Shown: positions 38,106-48,167 of the stretch, in pieces
How the letters are laid out: every line of letters starts with the position of its first letter
Position numbering within the stretch: the stretch's first letter is position 1
NCBI GenBank assembly: GCA_023229845.1
Contig: JALNYK010000008.1
Coordinates: forward strand, 1 to 64,000
DNA from: Gallionella sp.
GTDB taxonomy: Bacteria; Pseudomonadota; Gammaproteobacteria; Burkholderiales; Gallionellaceae
Length of the DNA stretch: 64,000 nt
Direction: 5' to 3'
Translations under genes and position numbers: made by a program
Notes under the pieces: model-generated
What the model was told of the DNA's origin: nothing
Database searches by the model: none
What the model saw: the letters and a program-made list of their open reading frames with translations, nothing else

Positions 38106-40727
38106 TCAGATCAGTTGATCGATCAGCGCCTGAGCCGCCTCTTGCTGCTCTGAGTCGCCGTCGCGCAGCACTTCATCGAGGATCTCGCGGGCGCCAGTCT
38201 GATCGCCCATTTCTTGATAGGCGCGAGCTAGGTCGAGCTTGGTCGCGACTTCGTGCCAGCGCTCGTCCTTGACCACCTCTGGAGCGGCTTCCGCAGGCGC
38301 GCCAATATCGTCCAGATTCAAGCTGATACCGGACAGGCCGATATCGGCCGCCGGTGCGGCCGGCTTGACCGCTTCTTCCTCTACCGGGAAGTCCAGCGAG
38401 AATTCCATCACGTCATCGTCGCTGTGCTCAACCTTTCTCGGCTCTTCGGGTTCGGCGACCGGCATGGACGTGGAAGATATATCGAAAACCAGATCGTCCA
38501 GATTGGGCAGTCCCGACTCGGCTGGCTCTTCCTCAACCGCGGCTTCCTCCGTCATGGCTGCGGCAGGCATGGACGGGCTGGTCGAGGTGATGTCGAAATC
38601 CATGTCTGGCGCAGACAACGAAGGATTGGTCGCAGTCAGATCGAAGTCCATCACCATTTCCTGCGCTGCCGGCATCTCCTCCGGGTTCAGGATCATGGTC
38701 TTGCCTGCGTCGTCCCCACCCAGATCGAAGTCCACTTCCGGCGACGATGTCTCTGCCACAATCTCCGGCGCCATATTCAGCACCATGGTCTGCATGGTCG
38801 CGCTCGCCGCATCCTCTATGGATGGACCGCCGTACATCGGGTTGTTCGGCTCCAGCTTGCGGCCCATTGCCGCAGCCTGCTGCCAGGCCGGCTCGTCGCC
38901 GGACATCTGCAACTGACGTGCGATGGCCGCGAACGAATTCACGTCCACGCGGTTGGCATAGATGCCGAGCAGCTTGAGATGAATGCGGTGATCGTCCGGC
39001 GTGCGCAGCAAGGCTTCTTTAAGCACCTCTTCGGCCTGAGCATCGCGCCCGAAATTCAGGAACAGGTCGGCTTCGCTGATCGGGTCCACGTCATCGGACT
39101 GAGCGCCCTCGACTTCATTGGTAGCGACCAGCGCGGTGAAATCGCCGGTATCCGGAGACGGGGTCTGAGGCGTAGCCATCCGGCCAGTAATCTCGCCCAG
39201 TTCTTCCTGCTTCTCGCTGAACGCAGCAGCAGGACTCTTACGCCGGCGCTGCGCCATGTAGCCCAGACCACCCAGCGCGAGCAGCACCGCAGCACCACCG
39301 GCCAGATAAAGCGGTTCGCCCAAAATCTCGTCGACCAGCGTAGGCTCGGGCTCGACCACCTTGGGTGCGACGACCTTGGGCTTGGGCTGAGCGACTGGTG
39401 CAGAGGCCGCCGCCACTTCACTGGCAGCCGCTACCGCAGAGGCCGCAGCCACATCGGAAACCGCGCTGGCGGACTGCACCAGCGCCGCAGCCTGCGACTT
39501 CAGTTCGGCCAGACGCTGCATATCCTTGAGATTCTGCTCCAGCATCGCCAAGCGGGTCTTCTCTTCTTCCATGGCCTTGGCCTTGGCGATCGCCTCTTCC
39601 TGCGCGGCATTCTTCCTGTCCTGCGCAGTCATCGCCTTGCCGCCGCCGGCCGCAGCCTGATCGCCGGGCGCCTCGCCCTTGGACAGCTTCAGCACCTCCT
39701 TGGCGGATTCCTTCGCAACCGGCGCCTTGTCGGCGACCGTGCTGGTGATCTTGCCGCTGGAGACCTGTTGTGCCTCCTGAGATTGGCTGCTCACAGGCGC
39801 TGCGCTGGCAAGTTTCTGGCGATAGGCGTTCCAGTCGGCAGCCTGCGCGCGTATCTCCCTGACAGCCTGGGCTTGCGCCACGTTCATCAACTCATCCTGC
39901 TCGGGCAGGCGCAGGATCTTGCCGGTCTTGATGCGGTTCATGTTCCTGCCGTCGAACTGCTCGGCATTGGCGCGGTACAACGCGACCAGCATGCGTTCTA
40001 GGCTGACGTCGACCGGCTTGTTCTCGGCGGCGATCTGATTCAGCGTGTCGCCGCGTTTGACGACGATCTCTCCAGCCGGAGCGGCCTTGGCGACCGGCTT
40101 GGGCGCAGGAACGGCGACAGGCTGTTTGGCCAGCGCCTTCTCATCGCCAGGCGCTTCGGCACGCATGGTATCGGACTCAGGCTTGGCCGGCTCGGCCCAC
40201 TCCTGCTGATACTGGCGCTCCTGCTCGGTCTGTTCGACAGGCGCAGCAGCGGGTTCGACGGTCTCGACCGGAGCTGCAGGCGCGACCGGCGCGACGGTCA
40301 CGACCTCGGCCGGTGCGGGCTGTTCTGCGACGTAATCGGGAGGATCGAGCAAGAAGGTGTATTCGCGCAGCAGCTTACCGGACGACCATGTCAACTCGAC
40401 CAGCAAGCTGACGAAGGGATCGTTGACCGGCTGTGCGCTGCTCACGACGAGGTAGGAACTGCCGTCGGCGCGATGCTCCACCTGAAACTTAAACTTGTTG
40501 CCGTAAGGGTACTCCAGCCCGGCGCCCTTGTAGGCGTCGGCGGAAGCGAGGCGTGCGACCAGACTGGCTTTCTCGGCCTTGCCGACCGACACCAGTTCGA
40601 TATCGGCCTTAAGCGGCTGACCCAACGCGGACACCACGTTTATGCCTCCCAACCCCAGAGCCGAGGCTGTTGCGGACAGTGCCAGAGCGACAACAAACCC
40701 GAGCAGTTTCAGTAGTGATTTATGCAC
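38106..40727 (-). CDS. fimV: FimV-family pole/peptidoglycan-associated protein
   Basis: An 873-residue FimV homologue. It has a signal peptide (LLGFVVALALSATASALG), the conserved N-terminal domain (GGINVVSALGQPLKADIELVS), a periplasmic LysM domain (about 225-280), an Ala/Lys-rich coiled-coil, one membrane helix (LAGGAAVLLALGGLGYMA), a long acidic cytoplasmic region with repeats of DFDxT, and the C-terminal FimV/TPR motif (KLDLARAYQEMGDQTGAREI). It organises the cell pole, type IV pili and twitching. Located between asd and the truA block as usual. Confidence 0.95.
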   Translation of the reverse strand: MHKSLLKLLGFVVALALSATASALGLGGINVVSALGQPLKADIELVSVGKAEKASLVARLASADAYKGAGLEYPYGNKFKFQVEHRADGSSYLVVSSAQPVNDPFVSLLVELTWSSGKLLREYTFLLDPPDYVAEQPAPAEVVTVAPVAPAAPVETVEPAAAPVEQTEQERQYQQEWAEPAKPESDTMRAEAPGDEKALAKQPVAVPAPKPVAKAAPAGEIVVKRGDTLNQIAAENKPVDVSLERMLVALYRANAEQFDGRNMNRIKTGKILRLPEQDELMNVAQAQAVREIRAQAADWNAYRQKLASAAPVSSQSQEAQQVSSGKITSTVADKAPVAKESAKEVLKLSKGEAPGDQAAAGGGKAMTAQDRKNAAQEEAIAKAKAMEEEKTRLAMLEQNLKDMQRLAELKSQAAALVQSASAVSDVAAASAVAAASEVAAASAPVAQPKPKVVAPKVVEPEPTLVDEILGEPLYLAGGAAVLLALGGLGYMAQRRRKSPAAAFSEKQEELGEITGRMATPQTPSPDTGDFTALVATNEVEGAQSDDVDPISEADLFLNFGRDAQAEEVLKEALLRTPDDHRIHLKLLGIYANRVDVNSFAAIARQLQMSGDEPAWQQAAAMGRKLEPNNPMYGGPSIEDAASATMQTMVLNMAPEIVAETSSPEVDFDLGGDDAGKTMILNPEEMPAAQEMVMDFDLTATNPSLSAPDMDFDITSTSPSMPAAAMTEEAAVEEEPAESGLPNLDDLVFDISSTSMPVAEPEEPRKVEHSDDDVMEFSLDFPVEEEAVKPAAPAADIGLSGISLNLDDIGAPAEAAPEVVKDERWHEVATKLDLARAYQEMGDQTGAREILDEVLRDGDSEQQEAAQALIDQLI

Positions 40728-40776
40728 GCTACCACCCTCACCTTATTTATTGGACAAGTAAAATAACATCATGGGG

Positions 40777-40796
40777 TTATCAGCACAAGCTGATAA
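40777..40796. other. Small hairpin between asd and fimV
   Basis: TTATCAGC and GCTGATAA form an 8-bp perfect stem with a 4-base loop in the 103-base gap. No T tract follows on either strand, so it is not a standard terminator; its role is unclear. Confidence 0.4.
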
Positions 40797-40830
40797 TTCA
40801 AGTTCACAACCCCCGCTTAATCAAACCCGG

Positions 40831-41853
40831 CTAATCCAGGTACTTCTCGATCAGGATCTCGGCGATCTGCACGCTGTTCAACGCCGCCCCCTTGCGCACG
40901 TTATCGCTGACCACCCACAGATTCAGGCCCAGCGGGTGGGATACGTCCTCGCGAATACGCCCCACATAGGTCGCGTCGGTGCCCGCCGCCTCGACCGGAG
41001 TCGGGTAACCGCCCGGTTCGCGCTTATCCATCACCTGCACGCCCGGTGCCTTTTCCAGCAGCGCACGCGCCTCGTCGGCAGTGATCTTTTTGCGAGTCTC
41101 GATGTGTATCGCCTCGGAATGTCCGTAGAACACCGGCACGCGCACTGCGGTCGGGTTCACCAAAATGGAGTCGTCTTCCATGATCTTCTGGGTTTCCCAC
41201 ACCATCTTCATTTCTTCCTTGGTGTAGCCGTTTTCCATGAACACGTCGATGTGCGGCAGCACGTTGAAGGCGATTTGTTTCGGGTAAACCTCGACCTTCA
41301 CGTCCTGCGAATTAAACAGCGCGCGAGTCTGGTCGGAGAGCTCGTCGATGGCTTCCTTGCCGGTGCCGGACACGGCTTGATAAGTCGCCACGTTGATGCG
41401 GGAGATGCCCACCGCATCCTTGATCGGCTTCAACGCCACCATCATCTGGATGGTCGAGCAGTTCGGATTGGCGATGATGCCGCGATTCTTGTATTGAGCG
41501 ATCGCGTGCGGATTTACTTCCGGCACGACCAGCGGAATGTCGCGGTCGTAGCGGAAGTGCGCGGTGTTGTCGATCACGACACAACCGGCTGCCGCCGCGA
41601 TGGGCGCATACTTTTCCGACACGCTGCCGCCAGCCGAGAACAAGCCGATCTGTGCCTTGGAGAAGTCGAATTTTTCCACATCGAGAACGGTGATTTCCTT
41701 GCCGTTGAAGGTCACGGTGGAACCGGCCGAGCGGCTGGACGCCAACGGGTACAGGTTGCGCACCGGAAACTTGCGCTGTTCCAGGATGGACAGCATCGCC
41801 TCGCCCACCGCACCGGTCGCACCGAGGATACATACGTCGTATTGCTTGCTCAT
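40831..41853 (-). CDS. asd: Aspartate-semialdehyde dehydrogenase
   Basis: A 340-residue NADPH enzyme of the Lys/Met/Thr pathway. It has an NADP loop (CILGATGAVGEAMLSIL), the active-site Cys in NPNCSTIQMM, and SGTGKEAIDEL. It is the short-type Asd usual for this locus in betaproteobacteria. leuB lies upstream, fimV downstream. Confidence 0.97.
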   Translation of the reverse strand: MSKQYDVCILGATGAVGEAMLSILEQRKFPVRNLYPLASSRSAGSTVTFNGKEITVLDVEKFDFSKAQIGLFSAGGSVSEKYAPIAAAAGCVVIDNTAHFRYDRDIPLVVPEVNPHAIAQYKNRGIIANPNCSTIQMMVALKPIKDAVGISRINVATYQAVSGTGKEAIDELSDQTRALFNSQDVKVEVYPKQIAFNVLPHIDVFMENGYTKEEMKMVWETQKIMEDDSILVNPTAVRVPVFYGHSEAIHIETRKKITADEARALLEKAPGVQVMDKREPGGYPTPVEAAGTDATYVGRIREDVSHPLGLNLWVVSDNVRKGAALNSVQIAEILIEKYLD

Positions 41854-41895
41854 TATTTTTCCTAACTAAATTCGATAAAGCCTGATAAACCGGAA

Positions 41896-41979
41896 GAAGG
41901 GTAAAGGGGGAAGGGGAAGGGATAAGGGTGAAAATCTCTCACCGCTGCTACCCTTCTCCCTTCCCTCTTCCCCCTTCCC
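41896..41979. repeat. Purine/pyrimidine-rich imperfect palindrome between leuB and asd
   Basis: A run of A/G (GGGGGAAGGGGAAGGGATAA) is mirrored by a complementary C/T run (CCCTTCTCCCTTCCCTCTTC), each about 32-35 bases with an 18-base spacer. It fills most of the 132-base gap. Confidence 0.82.
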
Positions 41980-41985
41980 AATAAG

Positions 41986-43068
41986 TTAAAGGGCCGCAAC
42001 CACCGCGTCGCCCATCGCCTTGCAGCCGATCTTCTGCATGCCGGCCTCGGCGATATCGCCGGTGCGCAGGCCTTGCTGCAGCGTCTTGCGCACGGCCGCC
42101 TCGATGCGCTGCGCGATGTCTTCGCGCGCGAAGGTGTAGCGCATCATCATCGCGACCGACAGGATGGTCGCCAGCGGATTGGCGATGTCCTTGCCGGCGA
42201 TGTCCGGCGCGGAACCGTGGCAGGGCTCATACAGGCCCTTGTTGTTCGCGTCCAGCGAGGCGGACGGCAGCATGCCGATGGAGCCGGTCAGCATCGACGC
42301 CTCGTCCGACAGGATGTCGCCGAAGATGTTGCCGGTCAGGATCACGTCGAACTGCTTGGGCGCGCGCACCAGCTGCATCGCCGCATTGTCCACATACATA
42401 TGAGACAGCTCGACCTCGGGATATTCCTTCGCCACCTCGGTGACGATCTCGCGCCAGAACATGCTGGTGTCCAGCACGTTGGCCTTGTCCACGGAGCACA
42501 GTTTCCCCTTGCCATTATTTTTAATGGCGCGCTTCATCGCGATCTGGAAACCGACATGCGCGACGCGGCGGATCTCGGACTCGCTGTAGTGCATGGTGTC
42601 GAAACCCTGACGCTCGCCGTTGTCCAGCGTGCGGATGCCGCGCGGCTGGCCGAAGTAGATGTCGCCGGTGAGTTCGCGCAAGATCATGATATCCAGTCCG
42701 GACACCAGCTCCGGCTTCAGGCTGGAAGAATTGACCAGCTCCGGATACACCATCGCGGGACGCAGATTGGCGAACAAGCCCAAGCCCTTGCGGATACGCA
42801 GCAGGCCCTGTTCCGGGCGCATGGGACGCGGCAGGTTATCGTACTGGTAGCCGCCGACCGCGCCGAGCAGCACCGCATCGGATTCCTGCGCCAGCTTCAG
42901 CGTCGCTTCCGGCAACGGATCCTGTGCCGCGTCGTAACCCGCGCCGCCGATGTGCGCGTGTTCCATCTCGATCTTCAGGCCGTCGCTGCGCAACGCTTCC
43001 AATACTTTCACCGCCTGCGCGACGATCTCCGGTCCGATGCCGTCACCCGGCAATACTGCGATTTTCAT
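41986..43068 (-). CDS. leuB: 3-isopropylmalate dehydrogenase
   Basis: A 360-residue NAD enzyme of leucine synthesis. It has the start [15 protein letters not shown], the metal/substrate motifs [15 protein letters not shown] and the Gly-rich [18 protein letters not shown]. Third in the leuC-leuD-leuB order here, after a repeat at 43095-43171. Confidence 0.98.
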   Translation of the reverse strand: MKIAVLPGDGIGPEIVAQAVKVLEALRSDGLKIEMEHAHIGGAGYDAAQDPLPEATLKLAQESDAVLLGAVGGYQYDNLPRPMRPEQGLLRIRKGLGLFANLRPAMVYPELVNSSSLKPELVSGLDIMILRELTGDIYFGQPRGIRTLDNGERQGFDTMHYSESEIRRVAHVGFQIAMKRAIKNNGKGKLCSVDKANVLDTSMFWREIVTEVAKEYPEVELSHMYVDNAAMQLVRAPKQFDVILTGNIFGDILSDEASMLTGSIGMLPSASLDANNKGLYEPCHGSAPDIAGKDIANPLATILSVAMMMRYTFAREDIAQRIEAAVRKTLQQGLRTGDIAEAGMQKIGCKAMGDAVVAAL

Positions 43069-43094
43069 TTCAACATCCTCTCTTAAAACTTACC

Positions 43095-43171
43095 GTAGGT
43101 CGGGTTAGCGCGAAGTGCGTAACCCGACATTGCGGTCGTCGGGTTACGGCCTTCGGCCTAACCCGACCTAC
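43095..43171. repeat. GTAGGTCGGGTTA-type repeat between leuD and leuB
   Basis: Ends GTAGGTCGGGTTAGCGCG and GGCCTAACCCGACCTAC are inverted, with inner GTAACCCGAC/GTCGGGTTAC arms. It resembles in plan, not in exact sequence, the element inside cusB. Confidence 0.88.
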
Positions 43172-43181
43172 ATATATTTGT

Positions 43182-43820
43182 TCAGGCAAACAGCCAAGGC
43201 TGCGCCGCGCGATGCTTCGCCTCGAACGCCTTGATGTCGTCCACATGCTGCAAGGTCAGGCCGATGTCGTCCAGCCCGTTCAGCAGACAATGCTTGCGGT
43301 GCGCGTCCACGTCGAACTTGTACGTCGTGCCGTCAGGCAGCGCGATGGTCTGTTGCTCCAGATCGACCTTCAGTTTGTAGCCGTTATTGGCTTCCACCGC
43401 CTTGAACAGCGCATCGACCTTGTCCGCATCCAGCTTGATCGGCAGCAGGCCGTTCTTGAAGCAGTTATTGAAGAAGATGTCGGCGAAGCTGGGCGCGATG
43501 ATGACGCGGAAGCCGTAGTCTTCCAGCGCCCACGGAGCATGCTCGCGCGAACTGCCGCAGCCGAAGTTCTCGCGCGCCAGCAAAACTTGCGCGCCCTGGT
43601 AGCGCGGCTGATTCAGCACGAAGTCAGGATTCAGCGGACGCTTGCTGTTATCCATGCCGGGCTCGCCGTGGTCGAGATAGCGCCATTCGTCGAACGCATT
43701 CGGGCCGAAACCGGAGCGCTTGATGGACTTCAGGAATTGTTTAGGGATGATCGCGTCGGTATCGACGTTGGCTCTATCCAACGGCACGACCAGCCCATCG
43801 AGCAAGGTGAATTTACGCAT
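43182..43820 (-). CDS. leuD: 3-isopropylmalate dehydratase small subunit
   Basis: A 212-residue swivel subunit that forms isopropylmalate isomerase with LeuC. It has the start [20 protein letters not shown] and [19 protein letters not shown]. The ATG at 43820 shares its first base with the stop of the entericidin gene (TAATG), so translation is probably coupled to that small gene. Confidence 0.97.
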   Translation of the reverse strand: MRKFTLLDGLVVPLDRANVDTDAIIPKQFLKSIKRSGFGPNAFDEWRYLDHGEPGMDNSKRPLNPDFVLNQPRYQGAQVLLARENFGCGSSREHAPWALEDYGFRVIIAPSFADIFFNNCFKNGLLPIKLDADKVDALFKAVEANNGYKLKVDLEQQTIALPDGTTYKFDVDAHRKHCLLNGLDDIGLTLQHVDDIKAFEAKHRAAQPWLFA

Positions 43821-43939
43821 TACTTGGTAGCCGCCTTTTCCAATTTCTCGCCGCCATGCTGGATGTCCTTGCCCAGACCTTCCATGGTGTTGCAACCGGC
43901 CAGAACCAATACCGCCAACAACAAAGTTATTGCCTTCAT
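43820..43939 (-). CDS. ecn: Entericidin-type small lipoprotein
   Basis: A 39-residue lipoprotein precursor: [20 protein letters not shown], with lipobox LAGC, followed by [19 protein letters not shown], the entericidin A/B motif. The ATG at 43939 is the third of three tandem ATGs and lies 6 bases after AAGGAG. The stop forms TAATG with leuD, and the gene starts 10 bases after leuC. Entericidins are small membrane lipoproteins linked to bacteriolysis and stress; inside the leu operon its role is unknown. Confidence 0.9.
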   Translation of the reverse strand: MKAITLLLAVLVLAGCNTMEGLGKDIQHGGEKLEKAATK

Positions 43940-43949
43940 CATCATCTCC

Positions 43950-45353
43950 TTACAGTTTGCTCACATCGACAAAATGGCCTGCTATTGCCGCAGCCGCAGC
44001 CATCTCCGGACTTACTAGGTGCGTGCGCCCGCCCTGCCCCTGCCGCCCCTCGAAGTTGCGGTTGGAGGTCGCAGCACAGCGCTCGCCGGGTTCTAGGCGG
44101 TCATCATTCATCGCCAGACACATCGAACAGCCCGGATCGCGCCATTCGAAACCCGCTTCGATGAATATCTTGTCCAGACCTTCCTTCTCCGCCTGCGCCT
44201 TCACCAGACCGGAGCCGGGCACGACCATCGCCAACTTGACGTTGACCGCGACCTTCTTGCCCTTGGCCACGGCTGCCGCCGCGCGCATATCTTCGATGCG
44301 CCCGTTGGTGCAGGAACCTATAAATACCTTATCGATCTTGATCTCGGTGATCGGCGTGTTCGCCTGCAGCCCCATGTAATGCAACGCGCGCTCCCAGTCA
44401 CCGCGCTTGACCGCATCGGGTGCGGAAGCCGGATCCGGCACGCGACCATCGACGGACGTGACCATCTCCGGCGACGTGCCCCAGGTCACTTGCGGGCGGA
44501 TGCTCGCCGCATCCAGCTCGACCACGGCGTCGAACGCGGCGCCCTCGTCCGAATGCAATGTCTTCCAATAAGTCACGGCCTTGTCCCAGTTCTCGCCCTG
44601 CGGCGCGAACGGACGGCCCTTGATATAGGTGAATGTCGTTTCGTCCGCCGCGATCATGCCGGCGCGCGCGCCCGCCTCGATGGCCATGTTGCACAGCGTC
44701 ATGCGGCCTTCCATCGACAGGCCGCGGATCGCGCTGCCGCCGAATTCGATCGCATAGCCCGTGCCGCCCGCGGTGCCGATCTTGCCGACCACCGCCAGCG
44801 CGACATCCTTGGCGGTCACGCCCTTGTGCAGCGCGCCTTCGACCTTGACCAGCATGGCCTTCGACTTCTTCGCCACCAGGCATTGCGTCGCCATCACGTG
44901 CTCGACCTCGGAAGTGCCGATACCGTGCGCCAGCGCCGCAAACGCGCCGTGGGTACTGGTGTGCGAGTCGCCGCACACCACCGTCATGCCGGGCAGTGTC
45001 GCGCCCTGCTCGGGGCCGATCACGTGCACGATGCCTTGGCGGATGTCGTTCATGCCGAACTCGGTGACACCGAACTCGGCGCAATTCGCGTCCAGCGTCT
45101 CGACCTGCAGGCGCGAGATCGGGTCGCTGATGCCGCCGCTGCGGTTGGTCGTCGGCACGTTATGGTCCGGCGTCGCCAGCATGGACGCGGTGCGCCACGG
45201 CTTGCGGTGCGCCAGCTTCAGGCCTTCGAAGGCCTGCGGACTGGTGACTTCATGCACCAATTGGCGGTCGATGTAGATCAGCGCGGTGCCGTCGGCATCC
45301 TGCTGCACCACGTGTGAATTCCAGAGTTTGTCGTAAAGAGTCTGTGCGCTCAT
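43950..45353 (-). CDS. leuC: 3-isopropylmalate dehydratase large subunit
   Basis: A 467-residue aconitase-fold enzyme. The 4Fe-4S cysteines are in [13 protein letters not shown] and [26 protein letters not shown] and the [16 protein letters not shown] motif are present. First gene of the leuC-ecn-leuD block; a 166-base divergent region separates it from the hydrolase gene on the plus strand. Confidence 0.98.
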   Translation of the reverse strand: MSAQTLYDKLWNSHVVQQDADGTALIYIDRQLVHEVTSPQAFEGLKLAHRKPWRTASMLATPDHNVPTTNRSGGISDPISRLQVETLDANCAEFGVTEFGMNDIRQGIVHVIGPEQGATLPGMTVVCGDSHTSTHGAFAALAHGIGTSEVEHVMATQCLVAKKSKAMLVKVEGALHKGVTAKDVALAVVGKIGTAGGTGYAIEFGGSAIRGLSMEGRMTLCNMAIEAGARAGMIAADETTFTYIKGRPFAPQGENWDKAVTYWKTLHSDEGAAFDAVVELDAASIRPQVTWGTSPEMVTSVDGRVPDPASAPDAVKRGDWERALHYMGLQANTPITEIKIDKVFIGSCTNGRIEDMRAAAAVAKGKKVAVNVKLAMVVPGSGLVKAQAEKEGLDKIFIEAGFEWRDPGCSMCLAMNDDRLEPGERCAATSNRNFEGRQGQGGRTHLVSPEMAAAAAIAGHFVDVSKL

Positions 45354-45519
45354 GTTGTATCGCTTGCCCGATTCCCGATTTCAAGAGCGCGCGATTATGC
45401 CATATATGGCGCGGCTTCGCAGCCTGCGGGAGAGTCCACCGGGGGGAAGCGCCCCTCACAGACGGGAAAAAGTTGTACGATAGTTCCGCCACACCCCCCG
45501 CTCCCGACAGGCCCTCGAC

Positions 45520-46365
45520 ATGCTCTGGGAAACCCTCAAGACCTCCGTCATCCTCGCCGCCACCTTCTATGGCGTGATGCTGCTCATGCTGTTCCTGCGG
45601 CAGGACGGCCTCGTCTATTACCCCAACCTGCCGAGCCGCGCATACGAGGCCACGCCCAAGGATTACCAGCTTCCATACGAGAACGTCACGCTGACCACCT
45701 CGGACGGCGTCCGCCTCGCCGCATGGTTCGTCCCCGCCGAGCATCCGCGCGGCACGCTGCTCTATGCACACGGCAACGCCGGCAACATCTCGCACCGGCT
45801 GGACTCGATCAGGCTGTTCCACGACCTGGGGCTGTCGGTGTTCATCTTCGACTACCGAGGCTACGGCCGGAGCACCGGCGAACCGGACGAGGAAGGTACC
45901 TATCACGACGCCGAGGTCGCCTGGCAGCACCTCACCGCGCAACGCGGCATCAAGCCGGAACATATCGTCGTGTTCGGCGAATCGCTGGGCGCGTCGGTCG
46001 CGGCACACCTCGCGGCGCAGCATAGGCCGGGCGCGCTGATCCTCGCCTCCGCCTTCACCTCCGTGCCCGACCTGGCCTCCGACTTCTACCCGCTGCTCCC
46101 GGTGCGCTGGATCACCCGCTACAGCTACGACACCCGACGCTATCTGCAGGATGTGCATGCCCCGGTGCTGGTCGCGCATAGCCGCGAGGACGAGATCATT
46201 CCCTTCCTGCATGGACAGTCGCTCTACGCTGCTGCGCACGAACCGAAACAATTTCTGGAATTGCGCGGCGGACACAACGACCTGTTCTTCATGAACACGA
46301 AACCCTTCGCTCGTGCAACGGGAAGCTTCATCGAACAACACCTGCCCCGCCCCGATCAGCAGTAA
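45520..46365 (+). CDS. Membrane-anchored alpha/beta hydrolase
   Basis: A 281-residue protein. An N-terminal helix (ILAATFYGVMLLMLFL) anchors it; the hydrolase fold shows the oxyanion motif YAHGNAGNISHRLD, nucleophile elbow GESLG, an Asp in HSREDEIIPF and catalytic His in GGHNDLFF. Relatives are called BEM46/ABHD13-like hydrolases. The substrate is unknown. The upstream spacer has only a weak ribosome binding site, so the start is by fit to the anchor helix. Confidence 0.88.
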   Translation: MLWETLKTSVILAATFYGVMLLMLFLRQDGLVYYPNLPSRAYEATPKDYQLPYENVTLTTSDGVRLAAWFVPAEHPRGTLLYAHGNAGNISHRLDSIRLFHDLGLSVFIFDYRGYGRSTGEPDEEGTYHDAEVAWQHLTAQRGIKPEHIVVFGESLGASVAAHLAAQHRPGALILASAFTSVPDLASDFYPLLPVRWITRYSYDTRRYLQDVHAPVLVAHSREDEIIPFLHGQSLYAAAHEPKQFLELRGGHNDLFFMNTKPFARATGSFIEQHLPRPDQQ

Positions 46366-46423
46366 CCGCGAGGGGCAATATCCGCTAAAATGCGCGCCTA
46401 GTCCGATTCAAGGAGCAGCCACG

Positions 46424-46654
46424 ATGCCACCCTCTTTTGCTACCGTTGAACAACAAGCCACTGCATTGCTTCCCGACGAGCGCGCCCGGCTTGCAGAGAT
46501 TTTGCTTGAATCTTTGCACAACGAGCCGGTGCTTGAGATTGAAGCGGCATGGCAGCATGAGATCGCACAACGCGTTGCACGCTACGAGCGTGGCGAGGTG
46601 GAGAGCTTCCCCGCAGAACAGGTTTTTGCCGAAGCCAAGCGCATTACCCGGTGA
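46424..46654 (+). CDS. Antitoxin of a ParE-type addiction module
   Basis: A 76-residue protein with the addiction-module pattern LLPDERARLAEILLESLHNE followed by an amphipathic C-terminus (AAWQHEIAQRVARYERGEVE) that wraps the toxin. AAGGAG lies 7 bases before the ATG. The stop overlaps the GTG of the toxin gene, the standard arrangement of type II pairs. Confidence 0.88.
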   Translation: MPPSFATVEQQATALLPDERARLAEILLESLHNEPVLEIEAAWQHEIAQRVARYERGEVESFPAEQVFAEAKRITR

Positions 46655-46956
46655 AACACGCTCGCTTTGTCGCCGAAGCCAGACTCGAATTCCTGTCCGA
46701 GGTCAGTTATTACAATCGGGCACAAGAAGGTTTAGGGGCGCGATTTGCCGCATCAATCGAAGAAGCCGCCGCTCGTGCGCTGGTTTATCCGTTGGCCGGC
46801 ACGCTCTCGGTAGAGACAGATACTCGCCGCGTGATGGTCAAAGGATTTCCTTTCGCACTTCATTACCGCCCTGAACAAGAAGGCATTGTGATATTCGCGG
46901 TTGCCAACCATCTCCGCCAACCGAACTACTGGCAGAATCGCACTAAAGAATATTGA
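46651..46956 (+). CDS. RelE/ParE-family toxin
   Basis: A 101-residue protein with the ParE pattern: ARLEFLSEVSYYNRAQEGLG, a central RRVMVKGFPFALHYRPEQEG and C-terminal VIFAVANHLRQPNYWQNR. It starts with GTG inside the antitoxin stop. Members inhibit gyrase or translation; which applies here cannot be told from sequence. Confidence 0.9.
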   Translation: MKHARFVAEARLEFLSEVSYYNRAQEGLGARFAASIEEAAARALVYPLAGTLSVETDTRRVMVKGFPFALHYRPEQEGIVIFAVANHLRQPNYWQNRTKEY

Positions 46957-46995
46957 ATTGCAGCATTCCAAACAACAAACAAATCATTCGACCGC

Positions 46996-47835
46996 ATGAA
47001 CCTGATCCTCCAAGCCCTGCACGACATCCCTTCCAGCCATATCGAGCATATCGCCCAACTCTCCGGCGCTACGCGCATCGAGCAGATCGGCACGTATGCC
47101 TGCCGCTTGCGCGAGGCAAAGCCGCACGACGCCATCGCCGACTATTGTTTCGAGCACCGCATCGACTACGGCTTCGTGCCGCAGGGCAAGCACCTTTCCG
47201 GCTTCGGGCTGGTGGTGATGGACATGGATTCGACGCTGATCTCCATCGAGTGTATCGACGAGATCGCCGACATGCAGGGGCTGAAGCCGCAGGTCGCGGC
47301 GATCACCGAAGAGGCAATGCGCGGCGAGATAGACTTCGCCGAGAGCCTGCGCCGCCGCGTCGCGCTGCTAGAAGGACTGGACGAAGGCGCATTGCAGCGC
47401 GTATACGACGAACGCCTGCAACTGAATCCGGGCGCGGAGATCATGCTCGCGGCACTGAAGAAACACGGTATCAAGACGCTGCTGGTGTCCGGCGGCTTCG
47501 TGTTCTTCACCGAGCGCTTGAAACAACGCCTCGGCCTCGACCACGCCCATGCGAACACGCTGGAGATCGTCGACGGCAAGCTCACCGGCAAGGTGCTGGG
47601 CGGCATCCTCGACGCACAGGTCAAGGCCGACTGGCTGGTGAGAACGCGCGACAAACTGGGACTGAAGCCCGAGCAGGTGATCGCGATGGGCGACGGCGCG
47701 AACGACCTGAAGATGATGGCGCAAGCCGGCATCAGCATCGCCTATCATGCGAAACCGGTGGTGCGCGCACAGGCGAGCTACGCACTGAACTTCGTCGGGC
47801 TGGACGGACTGGTGAATCTTCTGGATCACAGCTAA
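46996..47835 (+). CDS. serB: Phosphoserine phosphatase
   Basis: A 279-residue HAD enzyme for the last step of serine synthesis. It has the nucleophile motif VMDMDSTLISIE, VSGGFVFFTERL, and GDGANDLKMMAQAG. The N-terminal 80 residues form the short regulatory-like region of SerB. It starts 39 bases after the toxin gene. Confidence 0.97.
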   Translation: MNLILQALHDIPSSHIEHIAQLSGATRIEQIGTYACRLREAKPHDAIADYCFEHRIDYGFVPQGKHLSGFGLVVMDMDSTLISIECIDEIADMQGLKPQVAAITEEAMRGEIDFAESLRRRVALLEGLDEGALQRVYDERLQLNPGAEIMLAALKKHGIKTLLVSGGFVFFTERLKQRLGLDHAHANTLEIVDGKLTGKVLGGILDAQVKADWLVRTRDKLGLKPEQVIAMGDGANDLKMMAQAGISIAYHAKPVVRAQASYALNFVGLDGLVNLLDHS

Positions 47836-47886
47836 AGGCAACATCGATTTAGTCGTCGTTCCCTATGAAGCCTTGAACTCGCCCCC

Positions 47887-47975
47887 GTAGGAGCGGCGGT
47901 TTTCGTGGGAGCGGCTTCAGCCGCGAAGGTCTCATCGAGCTGGAACGTGCCTATCGCGACTAAAGTCGCTCCTAC
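47887..47975. repeat. GTAGGAGCGGC-type repeat after serB
   Basis: GTAGGAGCGGCG at one end and TCGCGACTAAAGTCGCTCCTAC at the other, with inner GGGAGCGGCTTCAGCCGCGA. It lies in the 332-base gap 47836-48167. The rest of that gap holds further fragments of the same kind (GCGGCTAAAGCC) and no gene. Confidence 0.85.
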
Positions 47976-48167
47976 AGGGCGTTTCATCATTCGGGGCAGC
48001 ATCAACCACCATGATCGTTAACTCGCAACATTGCGGCTAAAGCCTGTTCTAGATTCATCGAAGGGCCGCTCCTGCAAAAAGCCCATCACCCCCACCCCAC
48101 AAAAATACGCTAGGCTGTCGCACGACGCCCATCCTTCCCGGCAATAGAGGCGTATCTGGGAGAGCCC

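Noticed and set aside
45250..46341. 363-codon minus-strand frame
   Set aside because: It lies antisense to the alpha/beta hydrolase, which has a full catalytic triad and the better start context.
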